Shown piece by piece: positions 56,766 through 64,000 of a stretch of 64,000 nucleotides of DNA. Each line of letters starts with the position of its first letter. Positions within the stretch are counted from its first letter, which is position 1. Origin of the DNA: Gammaproteobacteria bacterium (lineage in GTDB: Bacteria; Pseudomonadota; Gammaproteobacteria; UBA6429; Thiohalophilaceae); assembly GCA_022712915.1 (NCBI GenBank), contig JAFLJQ010000098.1, positions 23,830 to 87,829 of the forward strand. Direction: 5' to 3'. The position numbers and the translations under genes were made by a program. Below the pieces are notes generated by a model. That model was not told the DNA's origin, did not search any database, and was given only the letters and a program-made list of their open reading frames with translations.

Positions 56766-58568
56766 ATGAAAACCATCTTAACCGGTCTGCTCAGCAGCGC
56801 CGTTATCTTTACATCAATACCACCACTGCATGCCGAACAACAGGATGCCGTCATTGTTACAGCAACACGCACGGCACAGACAGTGGATGAATCTCTGGCA
56901 TCGGTCACAGTTATCACTGAAGCAGATATTCAACGCAGTCAGGCCAACAGCTTACAGGATCTTTTAACCGGTTATGCAGGAATGAACTTTGCTAACAATG
57001 GTGGTGCAGGCAAAGCAACAAGCCTCTTTATACGAGGCACTAATTCTAATCATGTTGTGGTTCTTATAGATGGGATCAAAATTGGTTCCGCAACCAATGG
57101 TAATGTTCCTTTACAGGATATACCCATCGCACAAATTGAACGCATTGAAATTGTCCGTGGCCCACGCTCTTCACTATATGGTTCAGAAGCCCTTGGCGGG
57201 GTAATTCAAATATTCACCAAAAAAGAGACCAGCAACACCACACCAAACTTCGCCATCGAAGCTGGAAGTTATGAAACCTATACAGCAACAGCAGGAATAT
57301 CGGGAGGCAATCAACAAACAGCCTATCGAATTCAGGCATCCAGTTTTACAACAACGGGATTTAACGCCCAGGATAACAAAAACCCGGATGATGATGGTTA
57401 TAAAAATGATTCTCTGAACGCCAATTTCAAGCATAAATTTTCAGGCAGTGGCGAATGGTCAATCAATATTCTGCATTCTGAAGGCAACAATGAGTACGAT
57501 AGTTTTTCAAAAACAAAAGCGTATGACACCCATTTTTTTCAGCAAACAATAGGGACATCACTTAAGTTAAAACCGACTAATGCCTGGCAAACAGAAATAA
57601 AATTGGGGCAAAATCGGGATGAAAGTGACAACCTAACAGATGACGAACTGAATTCACGTTTTGATACCAAACGAAAACAGGCTTCGTGGCAGAATAACCT
57701 AACGTTCAATCAGAATAGTTTATTTACTGTTGGTATTGATTACACTAAAGAAGAAATCGATAGTTCTACCACCTTCAACACAGACAACCGTGAAAATACC
57801 GGTATTTTTCTACAACACCAATGGTTAGGTCAGGATAACGATCTTTTATACGGGGTTCGCCAGGACAAAAATCAGGCCTTTGGCAAACATGAGACAGGAA
57901 ATCTTGCCTGGGGTCATAAACTATCCGACAGTATGCGACTTATTCTGAGTTATGGTTCTGCTTTCAAGGCACCCACATTTAACGATCTATACTTCCCGGG
58001 TCCGTATGGTGCAGGTAACGCAAACTTGGAACCAGAAGAATCCAAAACCTACGAGGCCATCCTGCGTGGGCAACATTGGGAAATCAGTGCCTACCAAACC
58101 AGGATAAAAAACCTGATTGTCTGGCAGGAGACATCCTCCTTTTTTTATGAGCCATCAAATGTTAATGAGGCAACCATCCGTGGCATTGATCTGTCCGGCA
58201 AGCACCTAATGAGAGATTGGCAACATAAACTGGATGTTTCCTTTATCGATCCACGCGATGACAAGACCGATAAAATTTTGCCTCGCCGCAGTCGTCAATC
58301 CATCCGTCTGAGTAGTGACAGGATAAATAATGACTGGCAATATGGTGCGGACATCATCGGCTACGGAGAACGATATGACGATGCCGCCAATGAACATCGA
58401 ATGAGTGGCTACTGGCTGATGAACCTGCACACCAGCTACCTGTTGAGCAAGACCTGGACAGTAAAAGCAAAGGTTGAAAATGCCCTGAATCAGGATTATG
58501 AAACAGCCAAAGGTTATAATCAGGCTGGCTTTAGCGTTTTCACATCTATCAACTATCAAGGATTTTAA
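56766..58568 (+). CDS. btuB: TonB-dependent cobalamin receptor
   Basis: This 600-residue outer-membrane barrel has a signal peptide (MKTILTGLLSSAVIFTSIPP...HAE), a TonB box-like stretch DAVIVTATRTAQ, a plug domain (ASVTVITEADIQRSQANSLQ, FIRGTNSNHVVVLIDGIKIG, IERIEIVRGPRSSLYGSEAL) and a 22-strand barrel ending in the terminal aromatic YQGF. The frame extends to 56736, but ATG 56766 behind GAGGAAG gives the signal peptide. Cobalamin is inferred from the riboswitch and operon. Confidence 0.9.
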   Translation: MKTILTGLLSSAVIFTSIPPLHAEQQDAVIVTATRTAQTVDESLASVTVITEADIQRSQANSLQDLLTGYAGMNFANNGGAGKATSLFIRGTNSNHVVVLIDGIKIGSATNGNVPLQDIPIAQIERIEIVRGPRSSLYGSEALGGVIQIFTKKETSNTTPNFAIEAGSYETYTATAGISGGNQQTAYRIQASSFTTTGFNAQDNKNPDDDGYKNDSLNANFKHKFSGSGEWSINILHSEGNNEYDSFSKTKAYDTHFFQQTIGTSLKLKPTNAWQTEIKLGQNRDESDNLTDDELNSRFDTKRKQASWQNNLTFNQNSLFTVGIDYTKEEIDSSTTFNTDNRENTGIFLQHQWLGQDNDLLYGVRQDKNQAFGKHETGNLAWGHKLSDSMRLILSYGSAFKAPTFNDLYFPGPYGAGNANLEPEESKTYEAILRGQHWEISAYQTRIKNLIVWQETSSFFYEPSNVNEATIRGIDLSGKHLMRDWQHKLDVSFIDPRDDKTDKILPRRSRQSIRLSSDRINNDWQYGADIIGYGERYDDAANEHRMSGYWLMNLHTSYLLSKTWTVKAKVENALNQDYETAKGYNQAGFSVFTSINYQGF

Positions 58569-58586
58569 TCAGTACAGGGTGAGGGC

Positions 58587-59174
58587 ATGAAACTTCAGAC
58601 ACAACATCGACTGCCGGTTTTCATCGCCCTTTCCCTGGCTATCCATCTTGTCTGGTTCATGAACCAACAAAGTGGGGTACTTTCCCCCTCACAACAAGAT
58701 AGCCGTCAGCTGAGCATACACATCAGTGAGTCACGAGCCGCGACGCCGTCTGAAAAAATATTATCTGCCACAGATAAAACCACTGTCCATAAATCTGACA
58801 TACGCCATGAGCCACAACTAAAAGACCCTTCTCAATCCAGAAAAAAACAAACTGAACCCCACAAACAAAATTTCAATCAACTTGCTCAAGCCAAGATTAT
58901 GGGGCATATCAGAAAAAAAATGGTACAAAATTTTATTTACCCAAGGCTGGCACGTCGTCAAGGTTGGCAGGGCCAGGTCTTACTGGGTTTTCAAGTAAAT
59001 CATGCAGGCAGTATCCAACACATTCATGTCAAACAAAGTTCCGGTTATGCCATTCTTGATAACTCCGCCATTACGGCCTTAAACAAAATAGGCAAAGTCG
59101 CAGACAATGAATCTGGTTTTACTAAGCAAAACTGGCAGTTTGAAATACCCATAATCTATCGACTAGAGGGATAA
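58587..59174 (+). CDS. TonB-like energy transducer
   Basis: The 195-residue protein has an N-terminal membrane anchor (LPVFIALSLAIHLVWFMNQQ), a charged rather than proline-rich linker (about 35-110) and a C-terminal TonB domain (YPRLARRQGWQGQVLLGFQV, HVKQSSGYAILDNSAITAL). It links inner-membrane proton motive force (through ExbB/ExbD encoded elsewhere) to BtuB. It begins 18 bases after btuB, suggesting a dedicated transducer. Confidence 0.85.
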   Translation: MKLQTQHRLPVFIALSLAIHLVWFMNQQSGVLSPSQQDSRQLSIHISESRAATPSEKILSATDKTTVHKSDIRHEPQLKDPSQSRKKQTEPHKQNFNQLAQAKIMGHIRKKMVQNFIYPRLARRQGWQGQVLLGFQVNHAGSIQHIHVKQSSGYAILDNSAITALNKIGKVADNESGFTKQNWQFEIPIIYRLEG

Positions 59175-59177
59175 ACC

Positions 59178-59732
59178 ATGGGCAATCGATTATCTAAAAT
59201 TTATACACGTACTGGTGATAAAGGAACAACCGGTCTGGGTGACGGTTCAAGAGTAGAAAAAGATGATGTCCGGGTTGAGGCCTTTGGCACAGTAGATGAA
59301 CTTAATAGCACCATCGGCATCGTACTGGCATGCTCTATCCCTGAGATAATTCAAACATACCTTACCGATATACAACATGATCTGTTTGATCTTGGTGGTG
59401 AACTCTGTATCCCCGGTCATACCGTATTGTCCGATAAAGACACCACCCGACTGGAAAACACTCTGGATAAACTCAATGCGGATCTACCCGCCTTAAAAGA
59501 TTTTATTTTGCCCTCCGGTGGCATAGCAACCTCTCACAGTCATCTGGCACGTACCCTTTGCCGACGAGCTGAACGGCGTGTCTATACCTTATCAAAACAG
59601 CAGTGTGTCAATCCAGCTACGCTGATGTATTTAAACCGGCTATCCGATCTTTTGTTTGTCATTGCCCGTATCATGGCCCGTCATGAAAAGGGGCAAGAAG
59701 TTCTTTGGCAACCCAACAGAGAAAAACAATGA
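59178..59732 (+). CDS. PduO-type ATP:cob(I)alamin adenosyltransferase
   Basis: This 184-residue corrinoid adenosyltransferase of the PduO/MMAB family has the N-terminal ATP-binding YTRTGDKGTTGLGDGSRV, the FILPSGG segment and the RTLCRRAERR helix near residue 125. It forms adenosylcobalamin. A second, unrelated adenosyltransferase (CobO type) lies 850 bases downstream. Its stop overlaps the btuF start. Confidence 0.9.
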   Translation: MGNRLSKIYTRTGDKGTTGLGDGSRVEKDDVRVEAFGTVDELNSTIGIVLACSIPEIIQTYLTDIQHDLFDLGGELCIPGHTVLSDKDTTRLENTLDKLNADLPALKDFILPSGGIATSHSHLARTLCRRAERRVYTLSKQQCVNPATLMYLNRLSDLLFVIARIMARHEKGQEVLWQPNREKQ

Positions 59733-60526
59733 AACAGTTTCAACTTGTATTAGGCTTTTTGCTCCTGGCATTGAATGTTCACGCCACAGAATGTCCTCGC
59801 ATCATCAGCCAATCTCCCTACATTACCTTCAGTCTGCAATGGTTGGGGCTGGAGAAATGTATCGTCGGAGTAAGTCGTTATGACCGACTCGATCTGCCTT
59901 TCACTGGCGGTATATTCAAGCCAGACAAAGAGGCCATCGACGGTCTGATGCCCGATATCATCTTTACCTCCGACCGAACCAAAGCTGAAATCCTCAAAGA
60001 AGTCACACCAGAAGATGTACAGGCATTTCGCCTAAAGGGTTTTAATTCCATGCGACAAATAGAGGACAACCTGTTGACTCTGGGACGAGCAACCAAAATA
60101 AAAGATATCGAATCACGAGTGGGAGATTTTCATCAAGACTGGCGCAAGGCTGTAAAACAGATCGATGCAAAAGGTAAAAAAGCTTTGTTGATATCATCCT
60201 GCAGCGGCACGCCCTACTCCTTTGGTAAACAAACCTGGCTTTATGATCTGTTCACTCAAGCGGGATTCAAGTTGGTTGAGACGCATGAAAAAATTCGCCA
60301 TATCAAGAAAGGTAATGAGATCGAAGAAATTACGGCCTTGCTAGATCACTTTGAACCCGAAGTACTCTTTGTCTTCGAACGGACACTAAACACTCAGTGC
60401 AATCTCATCATGCCCAAAACACCCGTTCGCATGGTCGCCATGGACGGTGAGTTATTTCTACATCCCGCTCCCGTATTACTTAAAGGATTAAATAATTTAT
60501 ATCAAAAAAAGGCCCTATGGCAATAA
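59729..60526 (+). CDS. btuF: Periplasmic cobalamin-binding protein
   Basis: The 265-residue protein has a signal peptide (MKQFQLVLGFLLLALNVHA) and a BtuF/FecB-like type III binding fold: ISQSPYITFSLQWLGLEKCI, PDKEAIDGLMPDIIFTSDRT and FVFERTLNTQCNLIMPKTPV. ATG 59729 overlaps the preceding stop (ATGA). It should deliver cobalamin to BtuCD, although btuCD is on the other side of btuB and parA. Confidence 0.82.
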   Translation: MKQFQLVLGFLLLALNVHATECPRIISQSPYITFSLQWLGLEKCIVGVSRYDRLDLPFTGGIFKPDKEAIDGLMPDIIFTSDRTKAEILKEVTPEDVQAFRLKGFNSMRQIEDNLLTLGRATKIKDIESRVGDFHQDWRKAVKQIDAKGKKALLISSCSGTPYSFGKQTWLYDLFTQAGFKLVETHEKIRHIKKGNEIEEITALLDHFEPEVLFVFERTLNTQCNLIMPKTPVRMVAMDGELFLHPAPVLLKGLNNLYQKKALWQ

Positions 60527-60577
60527 ACCAAATAATTCATTATTAAACCAATAATCCATTCTGCCAGGACAACAAAG

Positions 60578-61180
60578 ATGACCACTAGTAAAGACGAACG
60601 ACATCATGATCGCATGCAGCGCAAAAAGGCAGTAGTGGATGAAAAGATAAAACATGCACAACGTGATCAGGGCGTATTGCTCATCAATACCGGTAACGGC
60701 AAAGGCAAGAGCAGTTCTGGATTTGGTATGGTGACCCGAGCATTGGGCCATGGAATGAAGGTAGGCGTGGTGCAATTTATCAAGGGCCGGGATACAACGG
60801 GTGAGGAAATTTTCTTTCGCCATTTCCCGGAAGTGGATTATCACATCATGGGCGAAGGTTTTACCTGGGAGACACAAGATCGACAGAGGGACATCGAGGC
60901 CGCCAATACTGCATGGCAAAAGGTCAAAACCATGTTAAACGATCCCGCCTACGATCTCATTCTGCTCGATGAACTGAACATCGCCCTGAAATATCAGTAC
61001 ATTGATATTAATGAAGTCATCCATGACCTGAAAAATAGAGCCCCCATGCAACATGTCCTCATCACCGGCCGTGCCGCCCGGCCTGAATTAATTGACATCG
61101 CTGATACCGTGACAGAAATGAATGAAATCAAACATGCCTTTAAAGCAGGCATCAAGGCACAAAAAGGGATCGAATTATAA
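60578..61180 (+). CDS. cobO: Cob(I)yrinic acid a,c-diamide adenosyltransferase (CobO/BtuR type)
   Basis: This 200-residue P-loop enzyme has the nucleotide site NTGNGKGKSSSGFGMVTRAL near residue 32, VGVVQFIKGR, and LILLDELNIALKYQYIDINE. The N-terminal ERHHDRMQRKKAVVDEKI matches CobO/BtuR. It adenosylates corrinoids during synthesis or salvage. Its TAA overlaps the bluB ATG by one base. Confidence 0.93.
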   Translation: MTTSKDERHHDRMQRKKAVVDEKIKHAQRDQGVLLINTGNGKGKSSSGFGMVTRALGHGMKVGVVQFIKGRDTTGEEIFFRHFPEVDYHIMGEGFTWETQDRQRDIEAANTAWQKVKTMLNDPAYDLILLDELNIALKYQYIDINEVIHDLKNRAPMQHVLITGRAARPELIDIADTVTEMNEIKHAFKAGIKAQKGIEL

Positions 61181-61854
61181 TGAGCCCATCACCCAATCGT
61201 TTTAGTGATCTTGAAATAGATGCCGTCTATCGCGCCATTGCAGAACGACGTGACATGCGTCACTTCAAACCTGACCCGATTGACCCAGAAACCTTGCAGA
61301 AACTTTTACTGGCGGCACACCATGCCCCCAGCGTCGGCTTCATGCAACCCTGGCGATTTATTCGCATCAGTGATAAGACATTACGTCATAAACTCCATCA
61401 ATTAGTGGAAGAGGAACGTATCAATACCGCACAGGCCCTCAAGCAACGTGAAGATGATTTTATGAAACTCAAGGTCGAAGGCATTCTGGAATGCGGTGAA
61501 CTAATGGTGGTCGCCTTGATGAATGATAGAGAAAAACATATCTTTGGCCGACGAACCTTACCGGAAATGGATCTAGCATCTGTTGCCTGCGCCATACAAA
61601 ATCTCTGGCTGGCCGCACGGGCAGAAGGCCTCGGCATGGGATGGGTGTCTCTGTTTGATCCTGAAAAACTGGCCACGTTATTAAATATGCCGACGGGTGC
61701 CAAAGCCGTCGCTATTCTCTGCCTTGGGCATGTCGAGGCGTTTTATCCCCGACCCATGTTAGAAGAAGAGAACTGGGCAAAACGACAAAATCTCGACGAT
61801 CTAATCTATGACAATTCCTGGTCAGATAAAAAAGAAGAAAATAAAATAACATGA
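61180..61854 (+). CDS. bluB: 5,6-dimethylbenzimidazole synthase
   Basis: The 224-residue nitroreductase-fold flavoenzyme splits reduced FMN to make the lower ligand of cobalamin. BluB features include AIAERRDMRHFKPDPI, the HHAPSVGFMQPWRFIRI flavin segment near residue 45, and AEGLGMGWVSLFDPEKLATL. It is translationally coupled to cobO and overlaps cobB (ATGA). Confidence 0.9.
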   Translation: MSPSPNRFSDLEIDAVYRAIAERRDMRHFKPDPIDPETLQKLLLAAHHAPSVGFMQPWRFIRISDKTLRHKLHQLVEEERINTAQALKQREDDFMKLKVEGILECGELMVVALMNDREKHIFGRRTLPEMDLASVACAIQNLWLAARAEGLGMGWVSLFDPEKLATLLNMPTGAKAVAILCLGHVEAFYPRPMLEEENWAKRQNLDDLIYDNSWSDKKEENKIT

Positions 61855-63134
61855 TCTCCTGCCCAGCCTTATTTATCAGCGCCCCTGCATCAGGTCAGGG
61901 TAAAACCACTTTTACTGCCGCCCTGGCACGTTACCATCGTAACCAGGGCCGTAATGTACGTGTGTTTAAAACCGGCCCGGATTTTCTCGATCCGATGATC
62001 CTGGAACAGGCCAGTGGTCATCCCGTCTATCAACTTGACCTATGGATGGTCGGTGAACAACAGTGCAAACAATTACTCTTTGAAGCCGCACAAACGGCGG
62101 ATCTGATTCTGATAGAAGGGGTTATGGGTCTGTTTGATGGCACGCCCTCCAGTGCCGATCTCGCCCGAACCTTTGGAATACCTATTCTGGTTTTGATCGA
62201 TGCCCGCGCCATGGCACAAACTTTTGGGGCCATTGCCCATGGCCTGTGCCACTACCAATCAGATTTACCCTTTGCCGGTGTGGTGGCCAATTATGTTGCC
62301 AGTACGGGTCACGCAGAAATGTTGGCAGAATCCTTGTCAAACGACATCAACTTACTCGGCAGCCTAATGCGAGATGAAAGCATCCGCTTACCCGATCGGC
62401 ATCTTGGACTCGTGCAAGCAGAAGAAATTGATGATCTTGAGCAAAGACTTGAAAGCGCCGCCCAACATATTGCCAAAACTCATCTGGCTAAGCTACCCGC
62501 CCCCATCCCATTCAGCCCGCTTGCCACCATCGCCCCGAAAAGATTACTTGAAGGTGTGCGCATTGGTATCGCACAAGACGCCAGTTTTGCCTTTATCTAC
62601 CCAGCCAACATTGATCTGCTTCAAGCCATGGGGGCCGAATGTATTTTCTTTTCACCATTACATGACAAAACCCTGCCAGACATTGATAGCCTGTGGCTGC
62701 CCGGTGGTTATCCTGAACTTCATCTTGCAGAATTAAGTCGCAACACGAACATGCACGCGGCCATTCGTAAACATCACAATGCAGGCAAACCTATTTTAGC
62801 CGAATGTGGCGGTATGCTATATCTACTCAAGTCCCTTACTGACAAACAGGGTCAACAAGCTGACATGGCAGGCTTATTGGAGGGTGAGGCTCGCATGGCC
62901 CATCGGCTGGTCGGTCTGGGTATGCAGGGTCTTAGCCTTGATGATCATGATTATACTACTCATACCTTCCACCACTCAGAACTCACCACCACACTGAAGC
63001 CGGAAGTTTATGCTTTACGACAAAGAGGTAACAAACAGGGTGAAGCGGTATATCGGGACCAGCGACTTGTTGCAAGCTATCTGCATATCTACTTCCCATC
63101 TAATCCACAAGGGATTGCCCGTCTATTCAGTTAA
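61851..63134 (+). CDS. cobB: Cobyrinate a,c-diamide synthase
   Basis: The 427-residue CbiA/CobB enzyme amidates the a and c side chains. It has an N-terminal dethiobiotin-synthetase-like domain with P-loop SAPASGQGKTTFTAALA and VFKTGPDFLDPMIL, and a C-terminal glutamine amidotransferase domain with LWLPGGYPEL and AECGGMLYLL (Cys nucleophile near 322). It is the last gene of the operon. Other corrin-ring genes are not in the window, so de novo synthesis cannot be judged. Confidence 0.92.
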   Translation: MISCPALFISAPASGQGKTTFTAALARYHRNQGRNVRVFKTGPDFLDPMILEQASGHPVYQLDLWMVGEQQCKQLLFEAAQTADLILIEGVMGLFDGTPSSADLARTFGIPILVLIDARAMAQTFGAIAHGLCHYQSDLPFAGVVANYVASTGHAEMLAESLSNDINLLGSLMRDESIRLPDRHLGLVQAEEIDDLEQRLESAAQHIAKTHLAKLPAPIPFSPLATIAPKRLLEGVRIGIAQDASFAFIYPANIDLLQAMGAECIFFSPLHDKTLPDIDSLWLPGGYPELHLAELSRNTNMHAAIRKHHNAGKPILAECGGMLYLLKSLTDKQGQQADMAGLLEGEARMAHRLVGLGMQGLSLDDHDYTTHTFHHSELTTTLKPEVYALRQRGNKQGEAVYRDQRLVASYLHIYFPSNPQGIARLFS

Positions 63135-63197
63135 AAAATCGATTCACTGGGAACGAGTGAAATACCATGTTTTATTAAAGAGACAAAAAATTCCTAG

Positions 63198-63641
63198 CTA
63201 TTGCTTAGGTGTATTATCAATCACATTAAGAGGTGGCCAGGTATCGCTCTTAGATTCAAATTTGATCTTGTTTTCCTTGGCCGTCACGACAAGATCAAAT
63301 ATTTTGTTATGAAAATCACTTAAACGGAATGGCTTTTCTAAATATGTACCTTGTTGTTCCAGCAAGGAAATATTGTAGTCATCATGAATGCCTGTAATAA
63401 AAAGAACAGGTAAATTTTCATGCATTTCCCTGGCCTCCAGGGCCACTCTTGAACCCGGCATATCAGGGAGATGTATATCAATAATAGCTGCATCATAGGC
63501 AGGTGGGTTGATACTCAGCATCTTCAAGGCCTGATGACCAAGCATATACCATTCAAATGTAATGCCAGAGTATTCCAACAAAGCAATTTCATAGATTTTG
63601 GCATACTCAGGATCATCTTCAATAATAATTATATTTATCAT
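63198..63641 (-). CDS. Stand-alone response regulator receiver
   Basis: This 147-residue receiver domain has a full set of residues: acidic pair in IIIIEDDPEYAKI, acceptor Asp in AAIIDIHLPDMPGS near residue 50, Thr in VLFITGIHDD and Lys in YLEKPFRLSDF. A short hydrophilic C-terminus follows without an output domain. ATG 63641 gives the normal domain start; the longer frame to 63698 adds an unlikely N-terminus. No kinase is adjacent in the window. Confidence 0.85.
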   Translation of the reverse strand: MINIIIIEDDPEYAKIYEIALLEYSGITFEWYMLGHQALKMLSINPPAYDAAIIDIHLPDMPGSRVALEAREMHENLPVLFITGIHDDYNISLLEQQGTYLEKPFRLSDFHNKIFDLVVTAKENKIKFESKSDTWPPLNVIDNTPKQ

Positions 63642-64000
63642 GAACTGGTTATCGTCTGTAAAATTTAATACTACATAAATATTTACCAACATTAACAATT
63701 ATTCATATTTAGATTAAAAAAACCGCCCAAAATACAATCATTAAATCCATAAACAAAATAATTTTATTTATTGGCGTAGCCTGAATTACCAATTCAAATT
63801 GAAACAATTGATATTTATCACCATAACCATGCAATTTATTTTAAAAAACAAATACATTAATATTTATGGCTCTTCAGAAAAATCTGTGGGTTGATTCTGG
63901 CTCAGGAAGCTTCCCCATCGTATGAAATAGTGCTATTTCCAGCGTTTCATAGTGCCTAAACCCATACGCTTTTCTGGTGACCAAATTTACTTTACGATTC
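63642..64000. other. AT-rich right end of the window
   Basis: No gene recognised. It contains a nested dyad: TATGAAA (63921-63927) with TTTCATA (63945-63951) and GAAATAG (63924-63930) with CTATTTC (63933-63939). Confidence 0.4.

Overview
The window reads as chromosomal DNA of a gammaproteobacterium. The order recA with a recX remnant, the rppH-ptsP pair, an E. coli-type fused ArgA, Dam, a Slp lipoprotein pair and a TonB/BtuB outer-membrane system all fit that class; genus and order cannot be fixed from the sequence alone. No rRNA, tRNA, CRISPR array or prophage was recognised.

Layout. 1-8.2 kb: the end of a hydantoinase/oxoprolinase B gene, a small membrane protein, a PuuD-like membrane protein, then arginine genes (argD, argF, argE) interspersed with a Sel1-repeat protein, an orphan FbpC-type ABC ATPase with a Fur-like site, and an SH3/membrane-anchor protein. 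8.2-18 kb: an OlsB-like acyltransferase, a secreted beta-helix protein, a small lipoprotein, a GT4 glycosyltransferase, a PAP2 phosphatase split by a TGA, two Slp lipoproteins, argA and dam. 18-20.5 kb: a pseudo-receiver protein and a decayed region with an IS remnant. 20.5-28.9 kb: an IclR regulator divergent from a five-gene operon (phosphoketolase-like ThDP enzyme, DUF1537 sugar-acid kinase, GlcD, GlcE, GlcF). This is the best candidate for an undescribed catabolic route. 28.9-37.2 kb: an AT-rich accessory zone with small genes, a parvulin lipoprotein interrupted by TAG, a subtilase interrupted by a frameshift, and transposase debris. 37.2-40.3 kb: recA, thpR, pncC, a PilZ protein. 40.5-47.5 kb: a complete N-type ATPase operon in the order atpDCQRBEFAG. 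47.9-53.5 kb: a GspE/PilB-type ATPase, ptsP, rppH and a HAD phosphatase. 53.5-63.1 kb: a cobalamin import, adenosylation and lower-ligand region (btuC, btuD, riboswitch, btuB, a tonB-like gene, pduO-type and cobO-type adenosyltransferases, btuF, bluB, cobB), interrupted by a parA-like gene. The right end has a response regulator.

Two families of short non-autonomous elements are scattered through gene borders. Family A runs about 240-260 bp when complete and family B about 130-205 bp. They have different interiors but nearly identical termini (GGGCRCTTCTAWAAAT...) and 4-bp A/T target duplications. One copy sits inside the N-ATPase operon between atpE and atpB, and two duplications include the stop codon of a neighbouring gene.
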